Shown here piece after piece: positions 8,115-14,238 of a DNA stretch of 14,238 nucleotides. The notes under the pieces were generated by a model. It was not told where the DNA came from, made no database searches, and saw nothing but the letters and a program-made list of their open reading frames with translations. The DNA lies in the NCBI GenBank assembly GCA_023422005.1, contig JAEZSC010000084.1, positions 1 to 14,238 of the forward strand. Direction: 5' to 3'. The translations under genes and the position numbers were made by a program. This DNA is from Bacillota bacterium. Lineage in GTDB: Bacteria; Bacillota; Clostridia; Christensenellales; UMGS416. How positions within the stretch are numbered: position 1 is the stretch's first letter; every line of letters begins with the position of its first letter.

Positions 8115-8236
8115 CGTGTTGTCCTCCAAGATCGATGATGCAAAAGGAATTCCACAACCGGATCGGTTTTCCTGCCGACGGCGCAGGGTTTCCGGCCCTA
8201 CCTGTCGAATACAAGGCAAAACAGGAGGGATTGATG
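8115..8236. promoter_or_regulatory. Divergent intergenic region between esterase and phosphodiesterase
   Basis: This 122-bp gap must hold promoters or leaders for both divergent genes. Both ribosome binding sites are clear: GGAGG on the minus strand at about 8123-8127 and AGGAGG on the plus strand at 8223-8228. I found no convincing -35/-10 pair on either strand and no long palindrome that would mark an operator. The promoters may be weak, use an alternative sigma factor, or lie inside the opposite gene. Confidence 0.4.
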
Positions 8237-8962
8237 ATGTCCAAACCCTTGATCTTCGCCCACCGGGGCGCTTCGGCCCATGCGCCGGAAAATACGATGG
8301 CCGCCTTCCGCCTGGCGGTGGAGCACGGCTGCGATGGTATAGAAACCGACGCCCACATGACCTGCGACGGACGCGTGGCACTGATGCACGACGAGCGTCT
8401 GCTGCGCACCACCGGTGAGGACGGCCTGCTGGCCGAACGCACAATGGAGGAGCTGCGGGCGATGAACGCCGGCGGTTGGTTTGATGATGCCTTCGTTGAA
8501 CCCGTGCCTGAGCTGTGGGAGCTGCTGGATCTGACCCGATCCTCGGGCATCTGGCTCAACATCGAATTGAAGAACAGCGTGATCCTGTACGACGGCCTGG
8601 AGGAGGCGGTGCTCTCGGAAGTACGGCGCTTCGACCTTTTGGATCGGGTCGTGTTCTCGTCATTCAACCACGATTCCATGGCGCGTTTGAAGGCGCTGGA
8701 GCCCAAGGCGCATACGGCGCCGCTGTATTCCGAGATCATCCACCGCCCCGCCGATTACGCGGCGCTGTGCGCGGCCGACGGCCTTCACCCCCACCACAGC
8801 CATGTGGACGGGGCAATGATGGCGTCGGCCAAAGCCGCGGGCATTGCTGTGCGCCCGTGGACCGTGGATGACCCGGAGCGCGCTCGGGAGCTGGCCGCGC
8901 TGGGCGTGGACGCGATCATCACGAATGATCCCAGGGGAGTCAGGGAAGCGTTGGAGCCCTGA
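8237..8962 (+). CDS. Glycerophosphodiester phosphodiesterase (UgpQ/GDPD family)
   Basis: This 241-residue enzyme is expected to hydrolyse glycerophosphodiesters to sn-glycerol 3-phosphate and an alcohol. It has the family layout of a TIM-barrel phosphodiesterase: AHRGASAHAPENT (8-20) with catalytic His9 and Arg10, GIETDAHMTCDG (34-45) with metal ligands Glu36 and Asp38, MHDE with the second catalytic His51, and NIELKN (108-113) with Glu110 and Lys112. The carboxy end carries VRPWTVDDP and GVDAIITNDP, also typical. No signal peptide is present, so it is probably cytoplasmic. AGGAGG at 8223-8228 serves either ATG 8234 or ATG 8237; I use 8237, giving MSKPLIFAHRG. The frame opens earlier at 8135 without a ribosome binding site. 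It is the only clearly plus-strand gene in the window and ends before a two-way terminator. Confidence 0.94.
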   Translation: MSKPLIFAHRGASAHAPENTMAAFRLAVEHGCDGIETDAHMTCDGRVALMHDERLLRTTGEDGLLAERTMEELRAMNAGGWFDDAFVEPVPELWELLDLTRSSGIWLNIELKNSVILYDGLEEAVLSEVRRFDLLDRVVFSSFNHDSMARLKALEPKAHTAPLYSEIIHRPADYAALCAADGLHPHHSHVDGAMMASAKAAGIAVRPWTVDDPERARELAALGVDAIITNDPRGVREALEP

Positions 8963-9021
8963 GCTGGTGTCCCAAAAAGCCTTGCTGCCCTACAACGCAC
9001 CATTCAAGGTATCAGCAAATC

Positions 9022-9048
9022 AAAAAGGCCGCAGCGATGCGGCCTTTT
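9022..9048. terminator. Bidirectional intrinsic terminator between convergent genes
   Basis: A perfect stem GGCCGCA / TGCGGCC (9027-9033 with 9038-9044) with a GCGA loop is flanked by an A-run on the left and TTTT on the right. It therefore forms a stem-plus-U-tract terminator in both directions. It lies 59 bp after the phosphodiesterase and 13 bp after the end of the last transporter gene and would end both transcripts. Confidence 0.93.
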
Positions 9049-9061
9049 GTGGTTATAACGG

Positions 9062-9997
9062 TTATCTGGCTTCTCTGTCGTAACTGACCGACAACGCCGC
9101 CGGTGAGCCATCCCCCTTGCGGCCGCGCAGCCGACCGGAGATGAAGATAAGCACCACGATGGTAAGCGCGTAGGGTAACATCGTGAAAAGCGACACAGGA
9201 ATCTGTACGCCGATGGCCTGCAGGCGCAACCCCATAATACCGATAAAGCCGAAGAGGTAACTGCCCAGCAATGCCTTCCAGGGGTTCCACATGGCAAAAA
9301 TAACCAGTGCAACGGCAATCCACCCCTGACCGGCGGTGATGTTCTCCATCCAGGAGCTGTTGTAGCCAATGGCTAAATAGACGCCTGACAGCCCGGCCAG
9401 CATGCCGCCGCCGATGGTGCAGCCATAGCGGATGGCGAAGACGTCGAGGCCGGCGGCATCGGTGGCGGCAGGGTTCTCGCCGGCGCTCTTGATCTTCAGG
9501 CCCAGATGGGTGCGGTTGAACAGGAACCACATCGCCGGCACCAGCAGTAAGCTCACGTACACCAGCACATTTTGCTTGAAGAGGACGTCTCCAAGGAAAG
9601 GGATGTCGCTCAGGCCCGGCACGTTCACGGCCTTAAAGCCGTTGACCGGCGTCATGCCGATGTAATCCTTGCCCAGAAAGGCCGACATGCCGGTGCCGAA
9701 GATCGTGAGCGCCAGGCCGCTTACGACCTGATTGGCGCGCATGGTAACGGTCAAAAAGGCGTGTATCAAGGCCACAAGGCCGCCGCACAGCATGGAAGCG
9801 ACCACAGCCATCAGCAGGCTGCCGGTTGTTTGCACGGCGATGAAGCCCGTAATGGCGCCCACCAGCATCATGCCCTCCACGCCCAGATTCAGTACGCCGG
9901 CCTTCTCCGACAGAATCTCACCCAGGGAGGCCAGCAGCAGCACGGTGCCCGCGGCGACAGTGGCCGCCAGCGTGCTGATGATCATCTGCATATCCAT
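9062..9997 (-). CDS. BMP-type ABC importer, second permease (NupQ-like)
   Basis: This is the last gene of the importer operon, 311 residues and very hydrophobic with about eight to ten membrane segments. The motif AGVLNLGVEGMMLVGA (33-48) is typical of the YufQ/NupQ branch of BPD_transp_2 permeases, and GENPAATDAAGLDV later in the chain is the usual cytoplasmic coupling loop. Together with the other permease it would form the membrane channel for a nucleoside-like substrate. The start at 9997 has GGGGGAG six bases upstream and lies only 2 bp after the stop of the first permease, so translation is probably coupled. The frame is open to 10210 but that part runs inside the first permease gene. 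Transcription ends at the hairpin 13 bp downstream. Confidence 0.92.
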   Translation of the reverse strand: MDMQMIISTLAATVAAGTVLLLASLGEILSEKAGVLNLGVEGMMLVGAITGFIAVQTTGSLLMAVVASMLCGGLVALIHAFLTVTMRANQVVSGLALTIFGTGMSAFLGKDYIGMTPVNGFKAVNVPGLSDIPFLGDVLFKQNVLVYVSLLLVPAMWFLFNRTHLGLKIKSAGENPAATDAAGLDVFAIRYGCTIGGGMLAGLSGVYLAIGYNSSWMENITAGQGWIAVALVIFAMWNPWKALLGSYLFGFIGIMGLRLQAIGVQIPVSLFTMLPYALTIVVLIFISGRLRGRKGDGSPAALSVSYDREAR

Positions 9998-9999
9998 GG

Positions 10000-11085
10000 C
10001 TACTCCCCCTTCCCTTTCTTGAAATGAAACGTGATCTTGTATTGCGTGAACAGATCGAAGCCCAGCACGAAGAACAGGATGGTGCCCTGTATCATGACGG
10101 CGATGGCCGAAGAAATGCCTGCCGATTGGGCATAGGAGCCGCCCACCAGCAGGCCGGACATGAACACCGCCATGGCTACAATGCCAATGGGGTTCAGCCG
10201 TGCCAGCCATGCGATGATGATAGCTGTGTAACCATAACCGCCGGAAATAGCGGTCTCCAGGCGATGGGACACGCCGGCAACCTCGTTCATGCCGGCCAAC
10301 GCCGCCACAGCGCCGGAGAGCATCATGACCAGCAGCATGTTGCGCTTAACAGGGATGCCGGCGTATTCGGCGGCGCGGGTGCTCTCGCCGACCACGCGGA
10401 TCTCATAGCCCCAGCGGCTGCGGCTGAGCATGTAGTGATAGACCAGTACAAGCGCCACTGCCAGCAGCAAGCCCAGATGAAGGTCCGTGCCGGGGAAAGC
10501 CGGGAACTCACCGCCAGCCGGTAGCGGCGGCGCCATGGGAAATCCTTTGGCCGCCGGGTCGCGCCAAGGGCCGGTGATCAGGTGCTGCAGCCATTTGAGA
10601 GCCACATAGTTGAGCATCAGCGTCGTGATCGTCTCGTTAACGCCCAGATAGGCCTTGGGCAGACCGGCCAGCATGGCCCACACAGCGCCCATGGCCATGG
10701 CGGCCACGGCCATCAGCGGCAGCAGGGCCCAACCCGGCAGGTCAGGGAACAGCATTGCCACACCGGCAGCCGCGAAGGCACCCATGGCGATCTGTCCTTC
10801 ACCGCCGATGTTCCACAGCTTCATGCGGAAGGCAAAGGCGATACCGATGGCGGTGATCGTCAGCGGTATGGCCTTGGTCAGCGTGTCCAGGATGCCGTAA
10901 TAACTGAAGAAAGTCTGTACGAACATGGATCGCAGGATTTCTACGACCTCCAGCGGCGACTTACCCACCGCAAACAGGAAGAGTATCGTTACGACGATGG
11001 CCGCCGCCACCGACAGCAGCCGGTTGAGCGCGACGTTGCCCGTCGTGCCGGCCATGCGTTTTTCAAAAGTGAGAAAGCGCTTCAT
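10000..11085 (-). CDS. BMP-type ABC importer, first permease (NupP-like)
   Basis: This 361-residue membrane protein is the first permease of the importer. It has a short cytoplasmic amino end, a first membrane segment at about 23-40, and the motif LWNIGGEGQIAMGAFAA (90-106) that marks the YufP/NupP group. VVGESTRAAEYAGIPV later is the counterpart of the coupling loop in the second permease. The start at 11085 has a near-perfect AGGAGGTGA site upstream. The gene overlaps the end of the ATPase gene by 23 bp, which indicates translational coupling and one transcript. The product has the usual length of its family and no visible damage. The transported compound is inferred from the family (nucleosides), not shown by the sequence. 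Confidence 0.93.
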   Translation of the reverse strand: MKRFLTFEKRMAGTTGNVALNRLLSVAAAIVVTILFLFAVGKSPLEVVEILRSMFVQTFFSYYGILDTLTKAIPLTITAIGIAFAFRMKLWNIGGEGQIAMGAFAAAGVAMLFPDLPGWALLPLMAVAAMAMGAVWAMLAGLPKAYLGVNETITTLMLNYVALKWLQHLITGPWRDPAAKGFPMAPPLPAGGEFPAFPGTDLHLGLLLAVALVLVYHYMLSRSRWGYEIRVVGESTRAAEYAGIPVKRNMLLVMMLSGAVAALAGMNEVAGVSHRLETAISGGYGYTAIIIAWLARLNPIGIVAMAVFMSGLLVGGSYAQSAGISSAIAVMIQGTILFFVLGFDLFTQYKITFHFKKGKGE

Positions 11086-12607
11086 ACCGGCTCACCTCCT
11101 CGGGCGTTGTGCCCATCATCATCATGCCGATGCGGCCCAGCTTGGCCTCCTCCCGGGGGACGATGCCCATTACACGCCCGCGGTAGAGCACCATGATTCG
11201 ATCGCTGTATTTGAGCAGCGCATCCAGGTCCTCGGAGATGAAGAGTACGCCCGCGCCGCGGTCCCGCTCATGCACCAGCAGGTTATAGATCATCTCCGTG
11301 GCGCCGATGTCCAGCCCGCGCACCGGATATGCAGCGATGAGCGCCTTGGGCAGCAGTGCGATTTCCCGGGCCAGCAGCAGCTTTTGCAAATTTCCGCCGG
11401 ACATCAGGCGCACGGGAGCGCGGCTGTCGGCCACGGCAATATCATAGCTGCGGATGGCTTCCTCCACAGCGGGCTGCACGGCTGCGTAATCCAAAAAGAT
11501 GCCCTTTCCGGCGGACTTCTTCCAGTAGCTGCGCAGCAGCAGGTTGTCGGCCATGTTCATATTGCCCACGAGGCCGGTGCCCAGGCGGTCTTCGGGCACA
11601 AAAGCCAGGCCGTCCTTGATGATGGAGCGCACGTCGGCAGCGCTGACGGACTTGCCGTCCAACTCCATCACGCCGCTCTGCACGGCGCGGATGCCGGCCA
11701 GCGCCTCGGCCAGCTCCCGCTGGCCGTTGCCGGCCACGCCGGCTACACCCAGGATCTCCCCGGCGCGCAGCTCAAAATCCACATTGTCCACGGCCACAAC
11801 GCCCTTCTCACCGTTGACACGCAGGGAACGGGCGGCCAACACCACGGCTCCAGGCTGACCGCGCTGCACCTTACCGTCCAGCCGCAGGTCCTCGCCCACC
11901 ATCATACGGGTCAGGTTGGCGTAGTTGATGGCCTCACCTTCGGCCTCGCCGGCCATGCGGCCGCGGCGCATCACCGTGACGCGGTGGGCAACATCGCACA
12001 CCTCGGCCAGCTTGTGGGTGATGATGATGACAGTGCAGCCCTTTCGCGTCATCTCGCGCAGCGCGTCGAACAGCCGCGCGCTCTCCTGAGGTGTAAGCAC
12101 AGCCGTAGGCTCGTCCAGTATCAGTATCTTCGCGTCGCGGTACAGCGCCTTCAAGATCTCCACGCGCTGCTGCTCGCCCACCGAGAGCTGCCACACCGGC
12201 GCCGCCGGGTCCACCTCAATGTCATATTCCTTTGCCACGGCGCTGATGCGCTCGTACATTTGCCGACGGCTGAGCAGCGCCGGCGTCTTGCGGTCGCCCA
12301 ACGCGATGTTCTCGGCCACGGTGAAGGCCTCCACGAGCTTGAAATGCTGGTGGATCATGCCCACACCGGCGCGTATGGCGTCGCTGGGCGAACGGAAGTC
12401 CACCTTCGCGCCGTTTATCAGCATCTCGCCGCTGTCCGGGCGATATAACCCGCACAGGATGTTCATCAGCGTGGATTTGCCCGCGCCGTTCTCACCCAAC
12501 AGCGCGTGGATTTCGCCCGCACCCACGCGCAGGCTCACGTTGTCGTTGGCGACAACGCCGGGGAAGGCCTTGCAGATGCCCCTCATTTCTATGACCGGTT
12601 GCGACAT
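11063..12607 (-). CDS. BMP-type ABC importer, double ATP-binding protein (NupO-like)
   Basis: This 514-residue protein carries two nucleotide-binding domains in tandem, as in NupO/YufO and RbsA. The first is complete: Walker A GENGAGKST (38-46), signature LSVGEQQRVEI (141-151), Walker B ILILDEPTAV (161-170, Glu166) and switch His198. The second lacks the Walker A lysine (VAGNGQREL, 291-299) but keeps a signature LMSGGNLQK (401-409) and AAYPVRGLD (425-433). A degenerate second Walker A is usual in this family. The start at 12607 has GAGGAG six bases upstream. A candidate promoter lies about 80 bp upstream, so this gene may begin its own transcript or continue from the lipoprotein gene past a terminator. 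It powers uptake through the two permeases encoded downstream. Confidence 0.94.
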   Translation of the reverse strand: MSQPVIEMRGICKAFPGVVANDNVSLRVGAGEIHALLGENGAGKSTLMNILCGLYRPDSGEMLINGAKVDFRSPSDAIRAGVGMIHQHFKLVEAFTVAENIALGDRKTPALLSRRQMYERISAVAKEYDIEVDPAAPVWQLSVGEQQRVEILKALYRDAKILILDEPTAVLTPQESARLFDALREMTRKGCTVIIITHKLAEVCDVAHRVTVMRRGRMAGEAEGEAINYANLTRMMVGEDLRLDGKVQRGQPGAVVLAARSLRVNGEKGVVAVDNVDFELRAGEILGVAGVAGNGQRELAEALAGIRAVQSGVMELDGKSVSAADVRSIIKDGLAFVPEDRLGTGLVGNMNMADNLLLRSYWKKSAGKGIFLDYAAVQPAVEEAIRSYDIAVADSRAPVRLMSGGNLQKLLLAREIALLPKALIAAYPVRGLDIGATEMIYNLLVHERDRGAGVLFISEDLDALLKYSDRIMVLYRGRVMGIVPREEAKLGRIGMMMMGTTPEEVSRYEALSHF

Positions 12608-12687
12608 CCCCTACTCCTCTGTCACACCTCCGGGCCGGTAAAACCGAACGTTTCCCCCAAAAACCCGAAGTTCATTCAATGAAATTC

Positions 12688-12717
12688 ATTCTACCATAAA
12701 TACCGCCCGCGGCACAA
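12688..12717 (-). promoter_or_regulatory. Candidate promoter for the ATPase-permease genes
   Basis: On the minus strand TTGTGC (12717-12712) is followed after 18 bases by TAGAAT (12693-12688), five of six bases of the -10 consensus, with TGG directly before it as an extended -10 element. Transcription would start near 12681 and give a leader of about 74 bases. The -35 match is weak. Its position between the lipoprotein terminator and the ATPase gene fits a separate promoter. Confidence 0.45.
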
Positions 12718-12830
12718 TCGGTAGTATTTTGCCGAAAGTAAAAACTACAATTCCTATAAAGCTGAAAGGAATCCTTCAATAAATACGAAGCTGTATAGAT
12801 CATTTGTATTGACATAATCACTCAAAAGAT

Positions 12831-12989
12831 GGGACCGAAGGTACCCAAAGGGCGATCGGAGACCTTTGGTCGCGCCTGATGGCATTGCCCCGGCTTGCGG
12901 CAACGTCGGCTCTGCCGATGTGAAAGCAAGCCGATAGTTACACAAGGTGCAACGAAGGGCGCGAAACCCTTCCCTTTTGCATGAACTAT
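12831..12989 (-). other. Hairpin-rich intergenic block (four consecutive modules)
   Basis: This non-coding stretch folds on paper into four adjacent hairpin modules, three with nested stems. Module 1 pairs 12934-12939 with 12984-12989, 12948-12952 with 12977-12981, and 12954-12959 with 12967-12972. Module 2 pairs 12891-12898 with 12926-12933 (8 bp) and 12906-12910 with 12914-12918. Module 3 pairs 12851-12854 with 12873-12876 and 12861-12864 with 12868-12871, or instead 12845-12851 with 12863-12869. Module 4 pairs 12831-12836 with 12840-12846 around one bulged base. Modules 1 and 2 abut exactly. It could be a structured RNA, a dispersed palindromic repeat or a mobile-element remnant. I do not recognise it as a known riboswitch, and strand is assigned only from the neighbouring genes. 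Confidence 0.5.
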
Positions 12990-12995
12990 GCACTT

Positions 12996-13009
12996 TATGC
13001 GACAGCCCC
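12996..13009. repeat. Possible insertion-sequence-like end
   Basis: The minus-strand sequence GGGGCTGTCGCATA resembles the terminal repeats of several insertion sequences that begin with GGxCTGTCGCA. It stands immediately beside the hairpin-rich block. No matching inverted copy and no transposase fragment was found between here and 12608, so it could be a remnant, one end of a small non-autonomous element, or chance. Confidence 0.25.
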
Positions 13010-13018
13010 AAGTAAAGA

Positions 13019-13048
13019 GCCTGCCACCGAGCAATATCAGTGGCAGGC
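13019..13048 (-). terminator. Hairpin terminator after the binding lipoprotein gene
   Basis: A perfect 9-bp stem GCCTGCCAC / GTGGCAGGC with a 12-base loop lies 27 bp after the lipoprotein stop. On the minus strand it is followed by TCTTTACTT, a modest U-rich tail. It would end or reduce transcription after the binding-protein gene. This is common where the binding protein is made in excess of the membrane parts. Confidence 0.7.
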
Positions 13049-13075
13049 CCATTAAAGAAGTTGTGTTGCGAATAA

Positions 13076-14164
13076 TTACTTGGCTGAACCTTCGACGCCT
13101 TCCACGAACCAGTCGATGGACAGCATCTCCTCATCGGTCAGCTTGGCGCCTTCAGCGACCTTGACGTTGCCTTCCTGATCCTTGATGGGACCGGTGAACA
13201 CGTCCCAGGACTTATCCTTGATCTTGGCGGCGACGGTGTCGATCTGGCTCTTGGTCTCGTCGGTTACAGAGGGGCCATAGGCGTCCAGCGTGATGGTGCC
13301 GGTCTCCAGGCCGCCCCAGTAGGCTTCGGGCTTATAGGTCTTGTCCATGACGGACTTGACGACCTTCTCGAAGTAGGGGCCCCAGTTCCAGATGGGGGAG
13401 GTCAGATAGCCCTTGGGAGCGGCGGAACCCATGGGGGAGTTGTAACCGGTGGAGAAGGCGTCGGCAGCTTCGGCCGCTGCCACGGGGGAAGTGGTGTCCT
13501 GGTGCTGGGCCATGACATCGCAGCCATCGGCCAACAGGCTTTCAGCAGACTGCTTTTCCACGGTGGGGTCATACCAGGTGTTGGTCCACACGACCTTGAC
13601 GACGGCCTCGGGCTTCACAGAGCGCACGCCCAGCGTGAAGGCGTTGATGCCGCGGATGCACTCGGGAATCTTCATGGCGGCGACATAGCCGATCTTGTTG
13701 GTCTTGGTGGCCTTGCCGGCGGCGATACCGGCCAGATAACGGGCCTGGTACTCACGGCCGAAATAGTTGCCGAAGTTCTTGTCATTGAACTTGTAGCCCG
13801 AGCAATGCTCGAACACGACGTTGGGATACTTGGTAGCCAGTTCTTCCACATAGTCCATGTAGCCATAGCTGGTGGCGAAGATGACCTTGCAGCCCTGCTT
13901 GATCAGGTTTTCCATAGCGGTCTTGCAGTCGGCGCTCTCGGGCACGCTCTCAACCTTCATCGTGGTGACGCCCAGCTGCTTCTCCATGAACAGACGGCCT
14001 TGGTCCTGGGCATAGCTGTAGCCCATGTCGCCGACCGGCCCTACGTAGACAAAGCCGACTTTAAAGGCCTTGGGGTCGTTGCTCTCGCAGGCGGTGCCGA
14101 CCAGCATCATACCGATGAGCATGACGACGGCGGACACAATGGCAAGGGTCTTTCTCATTTTCAT
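13076..14164 (-). CDS. BMP-family substrate-binding lipoprotein of ABC importer
   Basis: This 362-residue protein is the extracellular binding component of the importer. It opens with a basic start (MKMRKT), a hydrophobic stretch and VGTAC ending at Cys26, the likely lipid-attached residue after signal cleavage. The mature part begins with FKVGFVYVGPVGDMGYSYAQ (34-53), which is typical of the BMP/Med family, and contains AQHQDTTSPVAAAEAA, matching the ligand-site strand seen in this subgroup. Characterised relatives (PnrA, BmpA) bind purine nucleosides; others may bind bases or further compounds, so the ligand here is inferred. The start at 14164 has GGAGGAG eight bases upstream; ATGs at 14182 and 14200 are in frame but have no better site. 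A terminator follows, and the ATPase and permease genes lie 468 bp downstream on the same strand. Confidence 0.92.
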   Translation of the reverse strand: MKMRKTLAIVSAVVMLIGMMLVGTACESNDPKAFKVGFVYVGPVGDMGYSYAQDQGRLFMEKQLGVTTMKVESVPESADCKTAMENLIKQGCKVIFATSYGYMDYVEELATKYPNVVFEHCSGYKFNDKNFGNYFGREYQARYLAGIAAGKATKTNKIGYVAAMKIPECIRGINAFTLGVRSVKPEAVVKVVWTNTWYDPTVEKQSAESLLADGCDVMAQHQDTTSPVAAAEAADAFSTGYNSPMGSAAPKGYLTSPIWNWGPYFEKVVKSVMDKTYKPEAYWGGLETGTITLDAYGPSVTDETKSQIDTVAAKIKDKSWDVFTGPIKDQEGNVKVAEGAKLTDEEMLSIDWFVEGVEGSAK

Positions 14165-14186
14165 TGGTGTCTCCTCCTCCATTGAT

Positions 14187-14238
14187 TTACGAAAATGCAA
14201 TGACGCCGCCCTCGGTGGACGAGATGCGCGCCAAGGAT
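14187..14238 (-). CDS. Possible 3' end of an upstream gene (partial)
   Basis: At the right edge a minus-strand frame is open for 16 codons from the window boundary and ends in TAA at 14189-14187, 22 bp before the lipoprotein start. The residues read SLARISSTEGGVIAFS, and most codons end in G or C, as in the neighbouring genes. This is consistent with the tail of a preceding operon gene. The fragment is too short to assign a family, and an open frame this short could be chance. Confidence 0.35.
   Translation of the reverse strand, partial: SLARISSTEGGVIAFS

Larger units (their letters stand above)
12608..13075. other. 468-bp intergenic region between lipoprotein and ATPase genes
   Basis: No believable gene lies here. 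From the lipoprotein end it holds a terminator (13019-13048), an insertion-sequence-like end (12996-13009), the hairpin-rich block (12831-12989), an AT-rich stretch of about 110 bp and a candidate promoter (12688-12717). The gap is unusual because genes of this importer type are commonly close together. The contents suggest insertion of extra DNA between the binding-protein gene and the rest of the operon. Confidence 0.6.

Noticed and set aside
7209..8138. Plus-strand open frame of 309 codons opposite the acetyl esterase
   Set aside because: The minus strand encodes a complete CE7 enzyme with its triad at expected positions. The plus-strand translation is low in recognisable motifs and rich in His, Gln and Ala, like other shadows here.
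8115..8444. Amino-terminal extension of the esterase reading frame
   Set aside because: The extension would overlap the opposite-strand phosphodiesterase, is rich in Arg and Pro, and lies upstream of a clear GGAGG site serving the ATG at 8114, which gives the normal family length.
10925..12448. Plus-strand open frame of 507 codons opposite the transporter ATPase
   Set aside because: It lies entirely antisense to genes with intact motifs, chiefly the ATPase. Its His-, Gln- and Ala-rich translation is typical of a shadow frame in G+C-rich DNA.
12809..12837. Plus-strand TTGACA as a promoter
   Set aside because: The -35 hexamer is perfect, but no -10-like hexamer occurs at 16-18 bases, where GGGACC is found, and no plus-strand gene follows.
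12754..13134. Minus-strand open frame of 126 codons in the intergenic region
   Set aside because: It begins inside the lipoprotein gene in another frame, crosses the terminator and the hairpin-rich block, resembles no protein family I know, and has no ribosome binding site of note. The frame is better explained by the palindromic sequence.
14165..14238. Purine-type riboswitch upstream of the lipoprotein gene
   Set aside because: A nucleoside importer made this worth checking, but the 74 bases available show none of the conserved purine-riboswitch core sequences. The region further upstream is outside the window.

Overview
The window most likely comes from a Gram-positive, Firmicutes-type anaerobe of the class Clostridia, possibly an oscillospiracean lineage. 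Evidence is the strong AGGAGG-like ribosome binding sites, the BmpA/NupO/NupP/NupQ-type transporter, a lipoprotein signal on the binding protein, and a TagGH/Wzm-Wzt-type glycan exporter. Taxonomy is an inference from gene content; no rRNA or tRNA is present. Base composition is uneven: the sequence line at 4201-4260 (glycan exporter) is 40% G+C and the line at 12001-12060 (transporter ATPase) is 60%.

Region 1 (1-7059, minus strand) is a surface-glycan operon. In transcription order, from a candidate promoter at 7031-7059, it encodes two closely related family 2 glycosyltransferases, an ABC-2 permease and its ATPase, a third family 2 glycosyltransferase, a polysaccharide pyruvyl transferase, and a MenD-like thiamine-diphosphate enzyme that runs off the left edge. 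Together they would assemble sugars on a carrier, decorate them and export the chain. The MenD-like gene is the least expected member.

Region 2 (7087-9048) is a small metabolic island. A CE7-family acetyl esterase (minus strand) and a glycerophosphodiester phosphodiesterase (plus strand) are divergently arranged around a 122-bp gap. Each is closed by a hairpin terminator: 7087-7120 for the esterase, and the two-way hairpin at 9022-9048 between the phosphodiesterase and the transporter genes.

Region 3 (9062-14238, minus strand) is a BMP-family ABC importer, probably for nucleosides or a purine-related compound: a binding lipoprotein, a double-domain ATPase and two permeases. A 468-bp gap separates the lipoprotein from the ATPase. 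It holds a terminator for the lipoprotein gene, a block of four consecutive hairpin modules next to an insertion-sequence-like end, and a candidate promoter for the ATPase and permease genes. At the right edge a 16-residue reading frame may be the tail of another operon member.

The two points most worth a second look are the MenD-like enzyme inside the glycan operon and the hairpin-rich block at 12831-13009. No CRISPR array, tRNA, rRNA, complete insertion sequence or clear defence system was seen.
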